From: Atopobium sp.
Lineage (GTDB): Bacteria > Actinomycetota > Coriobacteriia > Coriobacteriales > Atopobiaceae
Length of the DNA: 15,120 nucleotides
Assembly (NCBI GenBank): GCA_015258785.1
Contig: JABZHP010000026.1
Span: 1 to 15,120, forward strand
Direction of reading: 5' to 3'
Below the pieces are notes generated by a model, which did not search any database, was not told the origin of the DNA, and was given only the letters and a program-made list of their open reading frames with translations. The translations under genes and the position numbers were made by a program. Below are positions 1 through 6,091 of the stretch, piece by piece (the first letter of the stretch is position 1; every line of letters starts with the position of its first letter).

Positions 1-218
1 CTACCAAAGCTGCGCTATTTTGTGCGCCAGGTCTAAAAGCCAACGCTAACACGCTGCAGAATCATAATCACCTGCATATGAACTGCCTCCCATTTCATAT
101 GTCCAAGAAATGGGAGGCAGTTCACTTGTCGGGCGCTTTTTTATGCCGTTTACGGAAGTACATTTGGAGCGCGGCGTGTGTGCTGGTAAAATATTAAAAA
201 GTTGATGAAGGAGGTACT
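1..218. other. Left-edge intergenic region
   Basis: No convincing gene. Frame 1 is open from the window edge to a TAA at 34-36 and could be the last 11 codons of an upstream gene (LPKLRYFVRQV), but nothing in it is recognisable. The palindrome at 79-124 dominates the region. A weak promoter candidate for the cassette at 219 is a TAAAAT -10 box at 187-192 with a poor -35 (TTTGGA, 163-168) 18 bp upstream. A strong GAAGGAGGT ribosome site sits at 207-215. Confidence 0.35.
79..124. repeat. Perfect 17-bp inverted repeat (terminator or IS3-end remnant)
   Basis: Seen: arms 79-95 and 108-124 are perfectly complementary, with a 12-nt loop (96-107). The outer ends read TG...CA. A six-T run lies 12 nt downstream (137-142), farther away than in a normal intrinsic terminator. 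A second, mutually exclusive 8-bp stem (CATATGAA 75-82 with TTCATATG 94-101) overlaps the left arm. Two readings are possible. It may be the transcription stop of an upstream gene outside the window. Or it may be a miniature remnant of an IS3-family element, because the bottom strand read from 124 starts TGAACTGCCTCCCATTT and resembles IS150-group terminal repeats. No target duplication is visible. Confidence 0.6.
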
Positions 219-440
219 ATGTCACTGTATCGTCATCTACGTTCTAGTTTGGGATCAGCCCATAAAATTGTGCTTGCTATCAGCGCTTTTGTAATGGCAA
301 TCGTGATTCCTGTTATGGCAAAAGCTGATGTTATTTCCACACCAAGAGTTGGTTTAGCTACTTCTCATGCAAGTTTGATCGCAGTCGTTGTTCTTGTGGC
401 TGTCGTTGGATTTATTATGATCATAAGGCGTCGCAGGTAA
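219..440 (+). CDS. Small secreted/membrane-anchored protein, 73 aa, unknown function
   Basis: I do not recognise a family. The start is firm: ATG 219 lies 3 nt after a near-perfect GAAGGAGGT ribosome site. Residues about 16-36 form a signal-peptide-like segment (basic N-terminus, hydrophobic core, VMAKA before D37 as a plausible cleavage site). A short polar stretch follows (about 37-51), then a second hydrophobic helix (about 52-69) ending in four arginines. The predicted mature product is a tiny peptide with a short outside segment and a C-terminal anchor, inside being marked by RRRR. There is no LPXTG motif. The MFS gene begins 4 nt after its stop, so the two are almost certainly co-transcribed, possibly as subunit or regulator and transporter. 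That role is inference from position only. Confidence 0.75.
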   Translation: MSLYRHLRSSLGSAHKIVLAISAFVMAIVIPVMAKADVISTPRVGLATSHASLIAVVVLVAVVGFIMIIRRRR

Positions 441-444
441 AACC

Positions 445-1728
445 TTGTCCACAACACAGCAGATTCTTCCAAAAAAAGAAGTCACTACCTTTGCATTTGC
501 GTTATGTCACTTTGTAGTTGACTTTGCATGCGTATCTACCATGCTCTGCGCGGTAAGCCGAGTGTTGGGGGAGTCTGGCCAAGATTCGTTGGAGTTTGTT
601 GCACTGAGTATTCTGCTGTACGACATTGTTGCTTTTACATTGCAACTGCCTGTAGGTATAGTGCTTGACAAGCTGGATAAGAACTCTTATGCTGCCTTGC
701 TTTCGTACGCTTTGGTTGGTGCTGGAGTTTTGATTTCTTTGTTTCCCGTAGCACTTCTCGAGTGGTTAGCAGTTCTTTTACTCGCAGTTGGAAATGCCCT
801 TTTCCATAGTGCAGGCGGACTGATTGTACTTAACATCTCACAAAAACACGCGGGTCCTTCAGGAATCTTTATTGCAACTGGTGCAATTGGAGTATTTTTA
901 GGCACGCAAAGTGCTCAAATGGAAAGGCTTCAGATTGCGTTTTCCCTCCTTGTGCTGTTGTTCTTATGTGCGCTTATTACGCTTGTGGTCCAAAAGGTCA
1001 ACAAGAAATACTGGAACGTACATAATGTTGCATTTGATATTCCTAAGTTTTCGTCCAATACACTGCTTGCGATTGCACTGCTCACTCTTGTAGTAGCTCT
1101 TAGAAGCTATGCCGGCATGGTTATGGCATTTCCCTGGAAGAGTCAGATGCTACTTCTTGTATTGAGCATCCTTGGTGTATTTGCAGGTAAAGCGCTTGGT
1201 GGAATGGTCGCTGATCGTATTGGTTTTAGAACTACAGCAATCTTCTCGCTCATTGCTGCAGCTACTTTGTTTGCACCCTCATGGGAGGTGCCAGTTATGG
1301 GCCTCCTGGGTGTATTTTTCTTTAACTTCACCATGTCCATTACGTTGGCATCTCTAGCAAACATCTTGCCCAACGCAAAAGGTACTGCGTTCGGTCTAGC
1401 TAGTTTTTCTCTGGCCGTGGGTGCACTGCCTGCGCTTTTGGGATTTCGTGTTGAGCATCCCGTGATGCTTTCCGTTATTAGTTTGGTTTCAGCACTTGCG
1501 TTGGGCGTTGGTCTTACGCTGGTCAAAGATACTGTGGTTACAGGTCCATTTGGTCACGAGCGCATGTTCCATACAGCACAGGTTGCTGAGATTTTAGAAG
1601 AAGATACTCAAACGGCAGAGTCATTTGATCAGGTTGATGAACTTGCGGTTGAAGATGAACTTGCAGGAGAAGATTATCCTGTGGCTAAAGGTAAACTGGC
1701 CGCTGAAGGCAACCAAGCAGAAGGCTAA
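445..1728 (+). CDS. MFS-type multidrug/solute transporter, 427 aa, substrate unknown
   Basis: Integral membrane protein with about 12 hydrophobic segments, two sets of six separated by a basic loop near residues 180-192 (QKVNKKYWN). This is the major facilitator layout. The N-terminus carries a CHFVVDFAC stretch in the first helix, and an acidic/basic loop (GIVLDKLDKNS) after helix 2 fits the MFS cytoplasmic signature region; GGMVADRIGFR after helix 8 is its second-half counterpart. The last about 55 residues form a soluble acidic tail with imperfect repeats (VDELAVEDELAGED), unusual for MFS proteins. The start is TTG at 445, 4 nt after the previous stop, with a weak AGG upstream; this start choice is moderately secure. 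The substrate cannot be told from sequence. Position in a three-gene membrane operon suggests the flanking small proteins act with it. Confidence 0.8.
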   Translation: MSTTQQILPKKEVTTFAFALCHFVVDFACVSTMLCAVSRVLGESGQDSLEFVALSILLYDIVAFTLQLPVGIVLDKLDKNSYAALLSYALVGAGVLISLFPVALLEWLAVLLLAVGNALFHSAGGLIVLNISQKHAGPSGIFIATGAIGVFLGTQSAQMERLQIAFSLLVLLFLCALITLVVQKVNKKYWNVHNVAFDIPKFSSNTLLAIALLTLVVALRSYAGMVMAFPWKSQMLLLVLSILGVFAGKALGGMVADRIGFRTTAIFSLIAAATLFAPSWEVPVMGLLGVFFFNFTMSITLASLANILPNAKGTAFGLASFSLAVGALPALLGFRVEHPVMLSVISLVSALALGVGLTLVKDTVVTGPFGHERMFHTAQVAEILEEDTQTAESFDQVDELAVEDELAGEDYPVAKGKLAAEGNQAEG

Positions 1729-1732
1729 TGGC

Positions 1733-2110
1733 ATGGACGATCAAACATTTTTATTGCCGTATTTGTTGACCATTATTCCGATATTCGCGTTTTGTCTGAT
1801 TCTGACTATTACTGTTGAGCTTATTGTCGCAAAATCGCTTGGCGTTAAAGACAATCATGCGCTGCTGATTGTTGTGGCTGCACAGGTGCTTACCAATCCA
1901 ATCGCTGTTTTTATCACAAGTGCCCTTGTTGATGTGGTTACTAACGACATGCAGTATTGGGCGTGCGTCATAGCGGTTGAGCTGGCCGTTATTGTTGTCG
2001 AAGGTTTGATTTACAAGGTAAAAAGAGTAAGCGACGCTCCGTGGACACTTTCAATCTTGTCTAACCTTGCGTCGGTGTCTGTGGGCATTCTCGTTCAAAC
2101 ACTTATATAA
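1733..2110 (+). CDS. Four-TM small membrane protein, 125 aa, MFS partner (unknown function)
   Basis: Start chosen at ATG 1733 (MDDQTFLL), 4 nt after the MFS stop and 8 nt behind AGAAGG (1719-1724). An open frame continues upstream to 1625, but that part only overlaps the MFS tail in another frame. The protein is almost wholly hydrophobic, with four predicted helices (about 9-33, 43-68, 74-94, 101-124). Striking polar residues sit inside helices: E29, N55-P56, E83, E90 and Y94 (TVE, LTNP, VE..VVEG..Y). Such spaced charged residues suggest a conserved functional core, not a simple anchor. I do not know a named family. Tight coupling with the 73-aa protein and the MFS gene suggests one complex or pathway. 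Confidence 0.75.
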   Translation: MDDQTFLLPYLLTIIPIFAFCLILTITVELIVAKSLGVKDNHALLIVVAAQVLTNPIAVFITSALVDVVTNDMQYWACVIAVELAVIVVEGLIYKVKRVSDAPWTLSILSNLASVSVGILVQTLI

Positions 2111-2113
2111 AAA

Positions 2114-2155
2114 TTTGGCGAGAAACCCTTTGAATAGAAGGGGTTTCTCGCCAAA
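2114..2155. terminator. Convergent-gene hairpin built from an inverted pair of the TGGCGAGAAACCC word
   Basis: Arms 2114-2128 and 2141-2155 pair perfectly over 15 bp (TTTGGCGAGAAACCC), with a 12-nt loop region. On the - strand the hairpin is followed by a T-rich tract (complement of AAAAATTT, 2109-2116), so it is a good Rho-independent terminator for the metal operon. On + there is no T tract. Each arm contains the 13-mer found three more times in this window. Confidence 0.85.
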
Positions 2156-2181
2156 CTTGGGTGATTATTTGAGTTGAAGCC

Positions 2182-2322
2182 TTAATGAACCATCGCAATA
2201 AGAAGAGCTCCGACCATAAGACCAATGGATGTTCTGAGAGCCGCTGAGGCTTGCCTGTGCAAGAGCTTTTGCGCGCGGGTTGCGTGCGTGAGCTGGGCTT
2301 CTGAAGTGTTGAGTGTACGCAT
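2182..2322 (-). CDS. Small single-TM membrane peptide at end of metal-ABC operon, 46 aa
   Basis: Too short for most gene callers but well supported. The start ATG (2322-2320) is preceded by AAGGAGGACC, a near-perfect ribosome site. The frame reads MRTLNTSEAQLTHATRAQKL and ends MVH, then TAA (2184-2182). It starts 13 nt after the permease stop and ends just before the operon terminator, so it is the fourth gene of the metal-uptake operon. Residues 1-30 are basic and polar, and about 31-45 (TSIGLMVGALLIAMV) form one short hydrophobic helix, giving an N-in small membrane peptide. I do not recognise a family. By analogy with small peptides that modulate transporters it could bind the permease, but that is inference. 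Confidence 0.7.
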   Translation of the reverse strand: MRTLNTSEAQLTHATRAQKLLHRQASAALRTSIGLMVGALLIAMVH

Positions 2323-2335
2323 TGGTCCTCCTTTC

Positions 2336-3172
2336 TTAGTTCTTGTCTAGTATATGCCTAAAAGTAAGCTTTGGTAAACTCTTTAGTATAAAAATGATAC
2401 AAAAAACCACGCCGAGGGTGAGTCCAATCATTCCTCCAGAAGAGGCGTCTAAGTAATAACTGCCTGTTATTCCAATCAAAACGCTGACCGTGGCAATAAG
2501 CGGAGAAATCCAGAGCATATGTCGCATCTGATTGGTAAGAAGCCTTGCGCAGGCACCCGGAACAATAAGCAGCGAGACTGACAAAATGACGCCAACTGCC
2601 TGGAGCGATATGACAATTGCGAGGGCTAAGGCAACAAGCAAAAATGAAGTGAGTGTTTTAGTAGAAAGACCGATTGCTTGAACCTGCGTGGGATCAAATG
2701 AAAGCAAGGTCAGGTCCTTGTTTTTAAGGATGAGCAGGATTGCAATAGGCAGGCCAATACAAAGAACTTGCAGCATGTCGGGAGTAGTGACACCTAAAAG
2801 GTTTCCAAAGAGTATGTGCGAGAGGTTAATCTGACTTGGAACCTTGGATATGAGAACTGTTCCTAGTGCAAAAAACGTTGTAAATACAATGCCGATAGCA
2901 GTATCGGGGCGCACAATTTGGCTCTTTTTGACTTGTCCGACCAACACCACGGTAATGAGAGCAAACACAAGTGCTCCTACCAGATAGGGAAGTCCCAGCA
3001 GATGAGCAATGACCACGCCTGGGAGAATAGAATGCGAGATGGCGTCGCCCATAAGCGACCATCCCATGTGTGTGATCCAGCAGCTCAAAAGCCCGCAGAC
3101 TATGGCGGTTGCAATTCCGGTGATGAGGGCTCGCTGCATGAATGCGTATTGGAGAATGTCTACCTCAGGCAT
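2336..3172 (-). CDS. Metal (Mn/Zn/Fe) ABC transporter permease, 278 aa
   Basis: Membrane subunit of a family-9 (ZnuB/MntB/SitC-type) metal-ion ABC importer. Family features seen: an early cytoplasmic/TM1 segment MQRALITGIATAIVCGLLSCWI, then GDAISHSILPGVVIAHLLGLP, which matches the characteristic 'D..SHA.LPG' region of this family, and 7-8 hydrophobic helices to the C-terminus. Start taken at ATG 3172 (MPEVDILQYAFMQRAL) behind GGAGGTGC; an open frame reaching 3403 is rejected because it lies inside the ATPase gene and is not membrane-like. It overlaps the ATPase gene by 8 nt (translational coupling). With the ATPase and lipoprotein it imports a divalent metal across the cytoplasmic membrane; the binding protein points to Mn. 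Confidence 0.92.
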   Translation of the reverse strand: MPEVDILQYAFMQRALITGIATAIVCGLLSCWITHMGWSLMGDAISHSILPGVVIAHLLGLPYLVGALVFALITVVLVGQVKKSQIVRPDTAIGIVFTTFFALGTVLISKVPSQINLSHILFGNLLGVTTPDMLQVLCIGLPIAILLILKNKDLTLLSFDPTQVQAIGLSTKTLTSFLLVALALAIVISLQAVGVILSVSLLIVPGACARLLTNQMRHMLWISPLIATVSVLIGITGSYYLDASSGGMIGLTLGVVFCIIFILKSLPKLTFRHILDKN

Positions 3173-3917
3173 GGAGCACCTCCTCAATGTGGGTATCTTC
3201 GGAAATACCAAGGTTCTGCAGGAGGGCATCTCCAGAAAGAATTTCTTTTGAAGACCCCTGTGCGGTAATGGTTTTATTGATGACCAGGCAGAGCGGGAAT
3301 TTTTGCTGGGCCAAATTGATGTCGTGAATTGAAACGAGCAATGTTTTGCCTTCTTTACTGAGATTATTGAGTTGTTCGGTGATAATGGCCTCAGAGCGAG
3401 CATCTACTCCCGCAAACGGTTCGTCGAGAAATACCAGCTCAGCAGCTTGTGCTATTCCACGAGCCACAAAAACACGCTTTCTTTGTCCGCCCGAGAGTTG
3501 GGCAAGTGGACGATCTGCAAGGTCGGCCAGGTTAACGCGTTCAAGCGCCTGGGCAACCAGCTCTTTGTCCTGAGCGGAAGGTATGCGCATCCAACCCTGA
3601 TGAACATATCTTCCCTGCATAACAACGTCTTTTACGAGCAGCGGAAACGTCGCGTCAATTGCCTCCGTTTGAGGAACGTAGGCTACTTTGCCCTGCTTGC
3701 GCGCCTGTGAAAGAGGTTGCTGACCCCAAGTAAGTGAACCCTCCCATGCGATGGTGTCCATCAGTGCTTTGAAGAGCGTAGATTTTCCGGCGCCATTGAC
3801 GCCTACAAGTGCGCAAAGATCTCCTGTTGAGAGCGAGAAATTCACGTCATAAATGACGGGTTTCTCGCGGTCTTTTTTCTCGTACCAGGCGCAAAGTTGC
3901 GAAACACAAAGATTCAT
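3165..3917 (-). CDS. Metal ABC transporter ATP-binding protein, 250 aa
   Basis: Complete ABC ATPase. Walker A GVNGAGKST at residues 39-47, Q-loop near 83 (VPQTEAID), signature LSGGQRKRV starting at 141, Walker B ELVFLDEP with D165 and E166, and the switch histidine in SIHD. The IPSAQD...ERVNLADLADRPLAQLSGGQ context is typical of the ZnuC/MntB/SitB metal-importer branch. Start ATG 3917 lies behind GGAAGG and 7 nt after the lipoprotein stop; the end overlaps the permease by 8 nt. It powers uptake from the cytoplasmic face. The segment REKPV (3858-3870) carries an 11/13 match to the repeated TGGCGAGAAACCC word. Confidence 0.95.
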   Translation of the reverse strand: MNLCVSQLCAWYEKKDREKPVIYDVNFSLSTGDLCALVGVNGAGKSTLFKALMDTIAWEGSLTWGQQPLSQARKQGKVAYVPQTEAIDATFPLLVKDVVMQGRYVHQGWMRIPSAQDKELVAQALERVNLADLADRPLAQLSGGQRKRVFVARGIAQAAELVFLDEPFAGVDARSEAIITEQLNNLSKEGKTLLVSIHDINLAQQKFPLCLVINKTITAQGSSKEILSGDALLQNLGISEDTHIEEVLHA

Positions 3918-3924
3918 CGAACAA

Positions 3925-4947
3925 TTACCTTCCTATGAGACCAGATACGATTGCGTCTGCATCGTGTTGCAGCAGGTCAAGATAGGTGGGCACGGGGCCG
4001 TCAGCTTCCGAGAGGGAGTCTACGTACAAGATGTTCTTCTCGTCAGTTTTGAGGACAGCTCCCGTCTCATCGGCTACCTGCTGCATTGCCTTGGGGCTTA
4101 CCGTGGATTCGCAGAATACTGCAGGGATTTGCTGGGCTTTTACAGTTTCGACGACTTTGGCAATCTGCTGCGGAGTGCCTTCATCAGCGGCGTTAACGGC
4201 CCAGAGGTAGAGTTCCTTCATGTTGGTGTCGCGGCACAGGTACGAGAACGCTCCCTCGCAGGTCACAAGCGTGCGCTGGCTCTCTGGCAGAGTGCTAAGC
4301 TCCTCAATCAGGTGAGAGGAGATGTTGTCGAGCTCCTTTTTGTATGCGTTGCCGTTGGCTTCGAAGTCTTTGGCGTGTTCAGGGACAAGGTTGCTGAGCG
4401 CGCGGACGATATTCTCGACATAGATCTTGCCGTTTGCGGGCGACATCCACGCATGCGGATTGGCCTGACCCTGGTAGTCACCCTCGGCGATGGGGATGGC
4501 GGTGATGCCTTCGCTGAGGTCGGCGCGTTGAGCAGGCGAGTCATCGACGAAGCGCTCAAACCAGCGCTCAAGCCCCAACCCGTTGTTGAGGATGAGCTGG
4601 GCCTTTTGCGCGCGCTTGAGGTCGTCGGGCGTGGGCTCGTAGTCGTGGATTTCGGCACCAGCCTTGGTGATGGATTCTACCTGGCAGAACTCGCCCGCAA
4701 CGCGAGAAGCCATGTCCTGGATCACGGTGAAGGTGGTCAAGACGAGGGGAGCCGAGGAGTTTTGGTTTTGCGCGGCGTCTGCGCTAGCAGCAGAATCGCG
4801 TGGACTACATGCGGCGAGAAAAGCGATGGTGGCCGCAGAGCTTGCGCCGAGCAAGGTGAGTGCTGACTTGCGGGTTAGGAGAGGATTGCGGGTAGCGTGC
4901 AGTTGTGGGTTTGCGACTGCTGAGATATGCGTGCAGTGATGTTTCAT
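3925..4947 (-). CDS. Mn-type metal-binding lipoprotein of ABC importer (PsaA/SitA-like), 340 aa
   Basis: Cluster A-I (ZnuA/PsaA) substrate-binding protein. The N-terminus is basic, then a hydrophobic stretch ends in the lipobox FLAAC (lipid-modified Cys, then SPRDS), followed by a Ser/Ala-rich linker. The four expected metal ligands are in place: H101 (EIHDYEP), H165 (PHAWM), E231 (CEGAF) and D310 (YVDSLS). Spacing is close to that of the streptococcal PsaA ligands, and the Glu in 'SEGAF-type' context followed by NAADEGTPQQI argues for Mn (or Fe/Mn) over Zn, because Zn-type ZnuA proteins use a His there and have a His-rich loop, which is absent. Start ATG 4947 is preceded by AAGGAAG; the longer frame from 4998 lacks a ribosome site. 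First gene of the operon. Confidence 0.92.
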   Translation of the reverse strand: MKHHCTHISAVANPQLHATRNPLLTRKSALTLLGASSAATIAFLAACSPRDSAASADAAQNQNSSAPLVLTTFTVIQDMASRVAGEFCQVESITKAGAEIHDYEPTPDDLKRAQKAQLILNNGLGLERWFERFVDDSPAQRADLSEGITAIPIAEGDYQGQANPHAWMSPANGKIYVENIVRALSNLVPEHAKDFEANGNAYKKELDNISSHLIEELSTLPESQRTLVTCEGAFSYLCRDTNMKELYLWAVNAADEGTPQQIAKVVETVKAQQIPAVFCESTVSPKAMQQVADETGAVLKTDEKNILYVDSLSEADGPVPTYLDLLQHDADAIVSGLIGR

Positions 4948-5064
4948 AGTCACTTCCTTAAAAGATATGAGAGCAAGTAGCTGCGGGGCTGAAAGCAAGA
5001 AACTGATAGCGTGAAGCCAAGAGTTAGGAGTTTGGAGCTACGAGCTCAACTGGTTTCTCTCCCT

Positions 5065-5093
5065 ATTGTATTCCTAAAAGTTAGCTTTGTCTA
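5065..5093 (-). promoter_or_regulatory. Promoter of the metal-uptake operon
   Basis: On the - strand, TAGACA (-35, 5093-5088) and TACAAT (-10, 5070-5065) are separated by exactly 17 bp; each matches the sigma-70 consensus at 5 of 6 positions. Transcription would start near 5058, giving a leader of about 110 nt before the ATG at 4947. I see no yybP-ykoY (Mn) riboswitch in that leader, only a short GAGCTCGTAGCTC palindrome. Confidence 0.65.
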
Positions 5094-5099
5094 ACTTTT
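5076..5099. promoter_or_regulatory. Probable DtxR/MntR/SloR-like metal-repressor operator
   Basis: A perfect 9-bp inverted repeat, AAAAGTTAG (5076-5084) and CTAACTTTT (5091-5099), with a 6-bp spacer. It covers the -35 box and spacer of the operon promoter, an ideal place for repression. Its TTAG...CTAA core and overall size resemble operators of the metal-dependent DtxR/MntR/SloR repressors (known family behaviour). That this repressor binds here is inference; no such regulator gene lies in the window. Confidence 0.6.
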
Positions 5100-5100
5100 G

Positions 5101-5328
5101 AAATTTACGAGGAAAGAAAAAGGGTTAGATTTGCAGACAAATGTCCAAAAGATTGAACATGAAATTTAATGTGTCATTTATGTCGCATTTTAAGCAAATT
5201 ATTTTCCTTTGGCTTATTTACCATAGGATTTGTGAAACAAAAATAATTTTTCTATAGCAAATTATGTGAATATGGCTAGAATTTATTTTGTTTCCTAATG
5301 GTTTGTGCTCGTTAAAAAAGGAGAGAGC
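5101..5328. other. AT-rich intergenic region upstream of the sugar-acid operon
   Basis: No gene seen. It should contain the promoter of the dehydrogenase-permease operon. One weak candidate is TAGAAT (5277-5282) without a good -35. A near direct repeat, TGTCATTTA then TGTCGCATTT (5172-5190), could be half-sites for an AraC-type regulator, which commonly binds direct repeats; this is speculative. The ribosome site AAGGAGAG (5318-5325) serves the gene at 5329. Confidence 0.35.
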
Positions 5329-6081
5329 ATGGCATTCGATTTTACAGGTAAGCTGGTTCTGGTTACAGGCGGAAGCGCTGGTATTGGCGCTGAGATCTCC
5401 AAGGGTATTGTTGCTGGAGGTGGACATGTAATCGTTTGCTCTCGTCACGAGGACACTGGCCGCAAGTTTGTCGAGGAGCTCGGCGAGGGTAACTTCTTCT
5501 ACACAATGGACATTGCAGATGCCGAGGGCGTCAAGAAGACCGTTGCTCAGATTCTTGAGGAGTGCGGCGACGTCAACGTTCTTATCAACTGCGCTGGTCG
5601 CATCAGCTCCGTTCCTTTCACCGAGGTTGACGACAAAGAGTGGAACAACACTATCAACACCAACCTCACCGGTACCTACAACGTAACTCACGCTCTCTGG
5701 CAGCACTTCATTGATCGTGGTGGCGCTCGCATTGTCAACGTTTCTTCCGTTGCAGGCAAGATTGGCGGCGGCCTCCTTGGTACTGTTGCTTACGCATCTT
5801 CTAAGGCTGGTATGAACGGCTTTACCAAGGCTATCGCTAAAGAGGGCGGCAAGTACGGCATTTCTTGTAACGCTGTTTGCCCATCCTTCACCATTACAGA
5901 TATGACCACTGCACTCTCCAACGATGAGGAGAAGTACAAGAAGGTCGTAGGCATTATTCCTCTCGGCCGTCCTGCACAGGCATCTGAGCCTGCACAGATG
6001 GTACTGTTCTTTGCTTCCGACGCTGCTAGCTTTGTCAACGGTGAGGTTGGCGACTGCGACGGCGGCATCGTAATGGATTAG
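5329..6081 (+). CDS. Short-chain dehydrogenase, probable sugar-acid (KduD/gluconate-type) oxidoreductase, 250 aa
   Basis: Classical SDR of normal length. The Rossmann cofactor motif TGGSAGIG is at residues 13-20, the structural NCAG motif follows strand 4, and the catalytic S140, Y155 and K159 (YASSK) are present. The C-terminus GEVGDCDGGIVMD fits the family's substrate/tetramer region. Start ATG 5329 sits behind AAGGAGAG; an upstream GTG at 5305 has no ribosome site. The next gene is a 2-keto-3-deoxygluconate permease 10 nt on, so the likely reaction is NAD(P)-dependent oxidation/reduction of a keto-deoxy-gluconate or gluconate, as in KduD (2-dehydro-3-deoxygluconate 5-dehydrogenase). The exact substrate is inferred from context; SDRs cannot be assigned by motif alone. 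Confidence 0.85.
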   Translation: MAFDFTGKLVLVTGGSAGIGAEISKGIVAGGGHVIVCSRHEDTGRKFVEELGEGNFFYTMDIADAEGVKKTVAQILEECGDVNVLINCAGRISSVPFTEVDDKEWNNTINTNLTGTYNVTHALWQHFIDRGGARIVNVSSVAGKIGGGLLGTVAYASSKAGMNGFTKAIAKEGGKYGISCNAVCPSFTITDMTTALSNDEEKYKKVVGIIPLGRPAQASEPAQMVLFFASDAASFVNGEVGDCDGGIVMD

Positions 6082-6091
6082 GTGATTGTTG

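Noticed and set aside
1..198. Open + strand frame through the left palindrome (ending near 198)
   Set aside because: Runs through both arms of a perfect palindrome, lacks a ribosome site and has no coding-like composition.
3173..3403. N-terminal extension of the permease gene
   Set aside because: The upstream open frame is inside the ATPase gene, encodes no membrane segment, and a good ribosome site sits right before ATG 3172.
3853..4866. A long + strand open frame (about 337 codons) opposite the metal-ABC lipoprotein and ATPase genes
   Set aside because: Lies antisense to two genes with intact family motifs, has no ribosome site, and its composition is that of a shadow frame.
4876..4947. 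Tat signal on the metal-binding lipoprotein
   Set aside because: Only an RK pair precedes the hydrophobic core; a lipobox with Cys is present, so Sec-type lipoprotein export is the simpler reading.
4948..5058. Possible manganese (yybP-ykoY) or other riboswitch in the leader of the metal operon
   Set aside because: The conserved internal-loop sequences of that class were not seen, and no terminator hairpin lies before the start codon.
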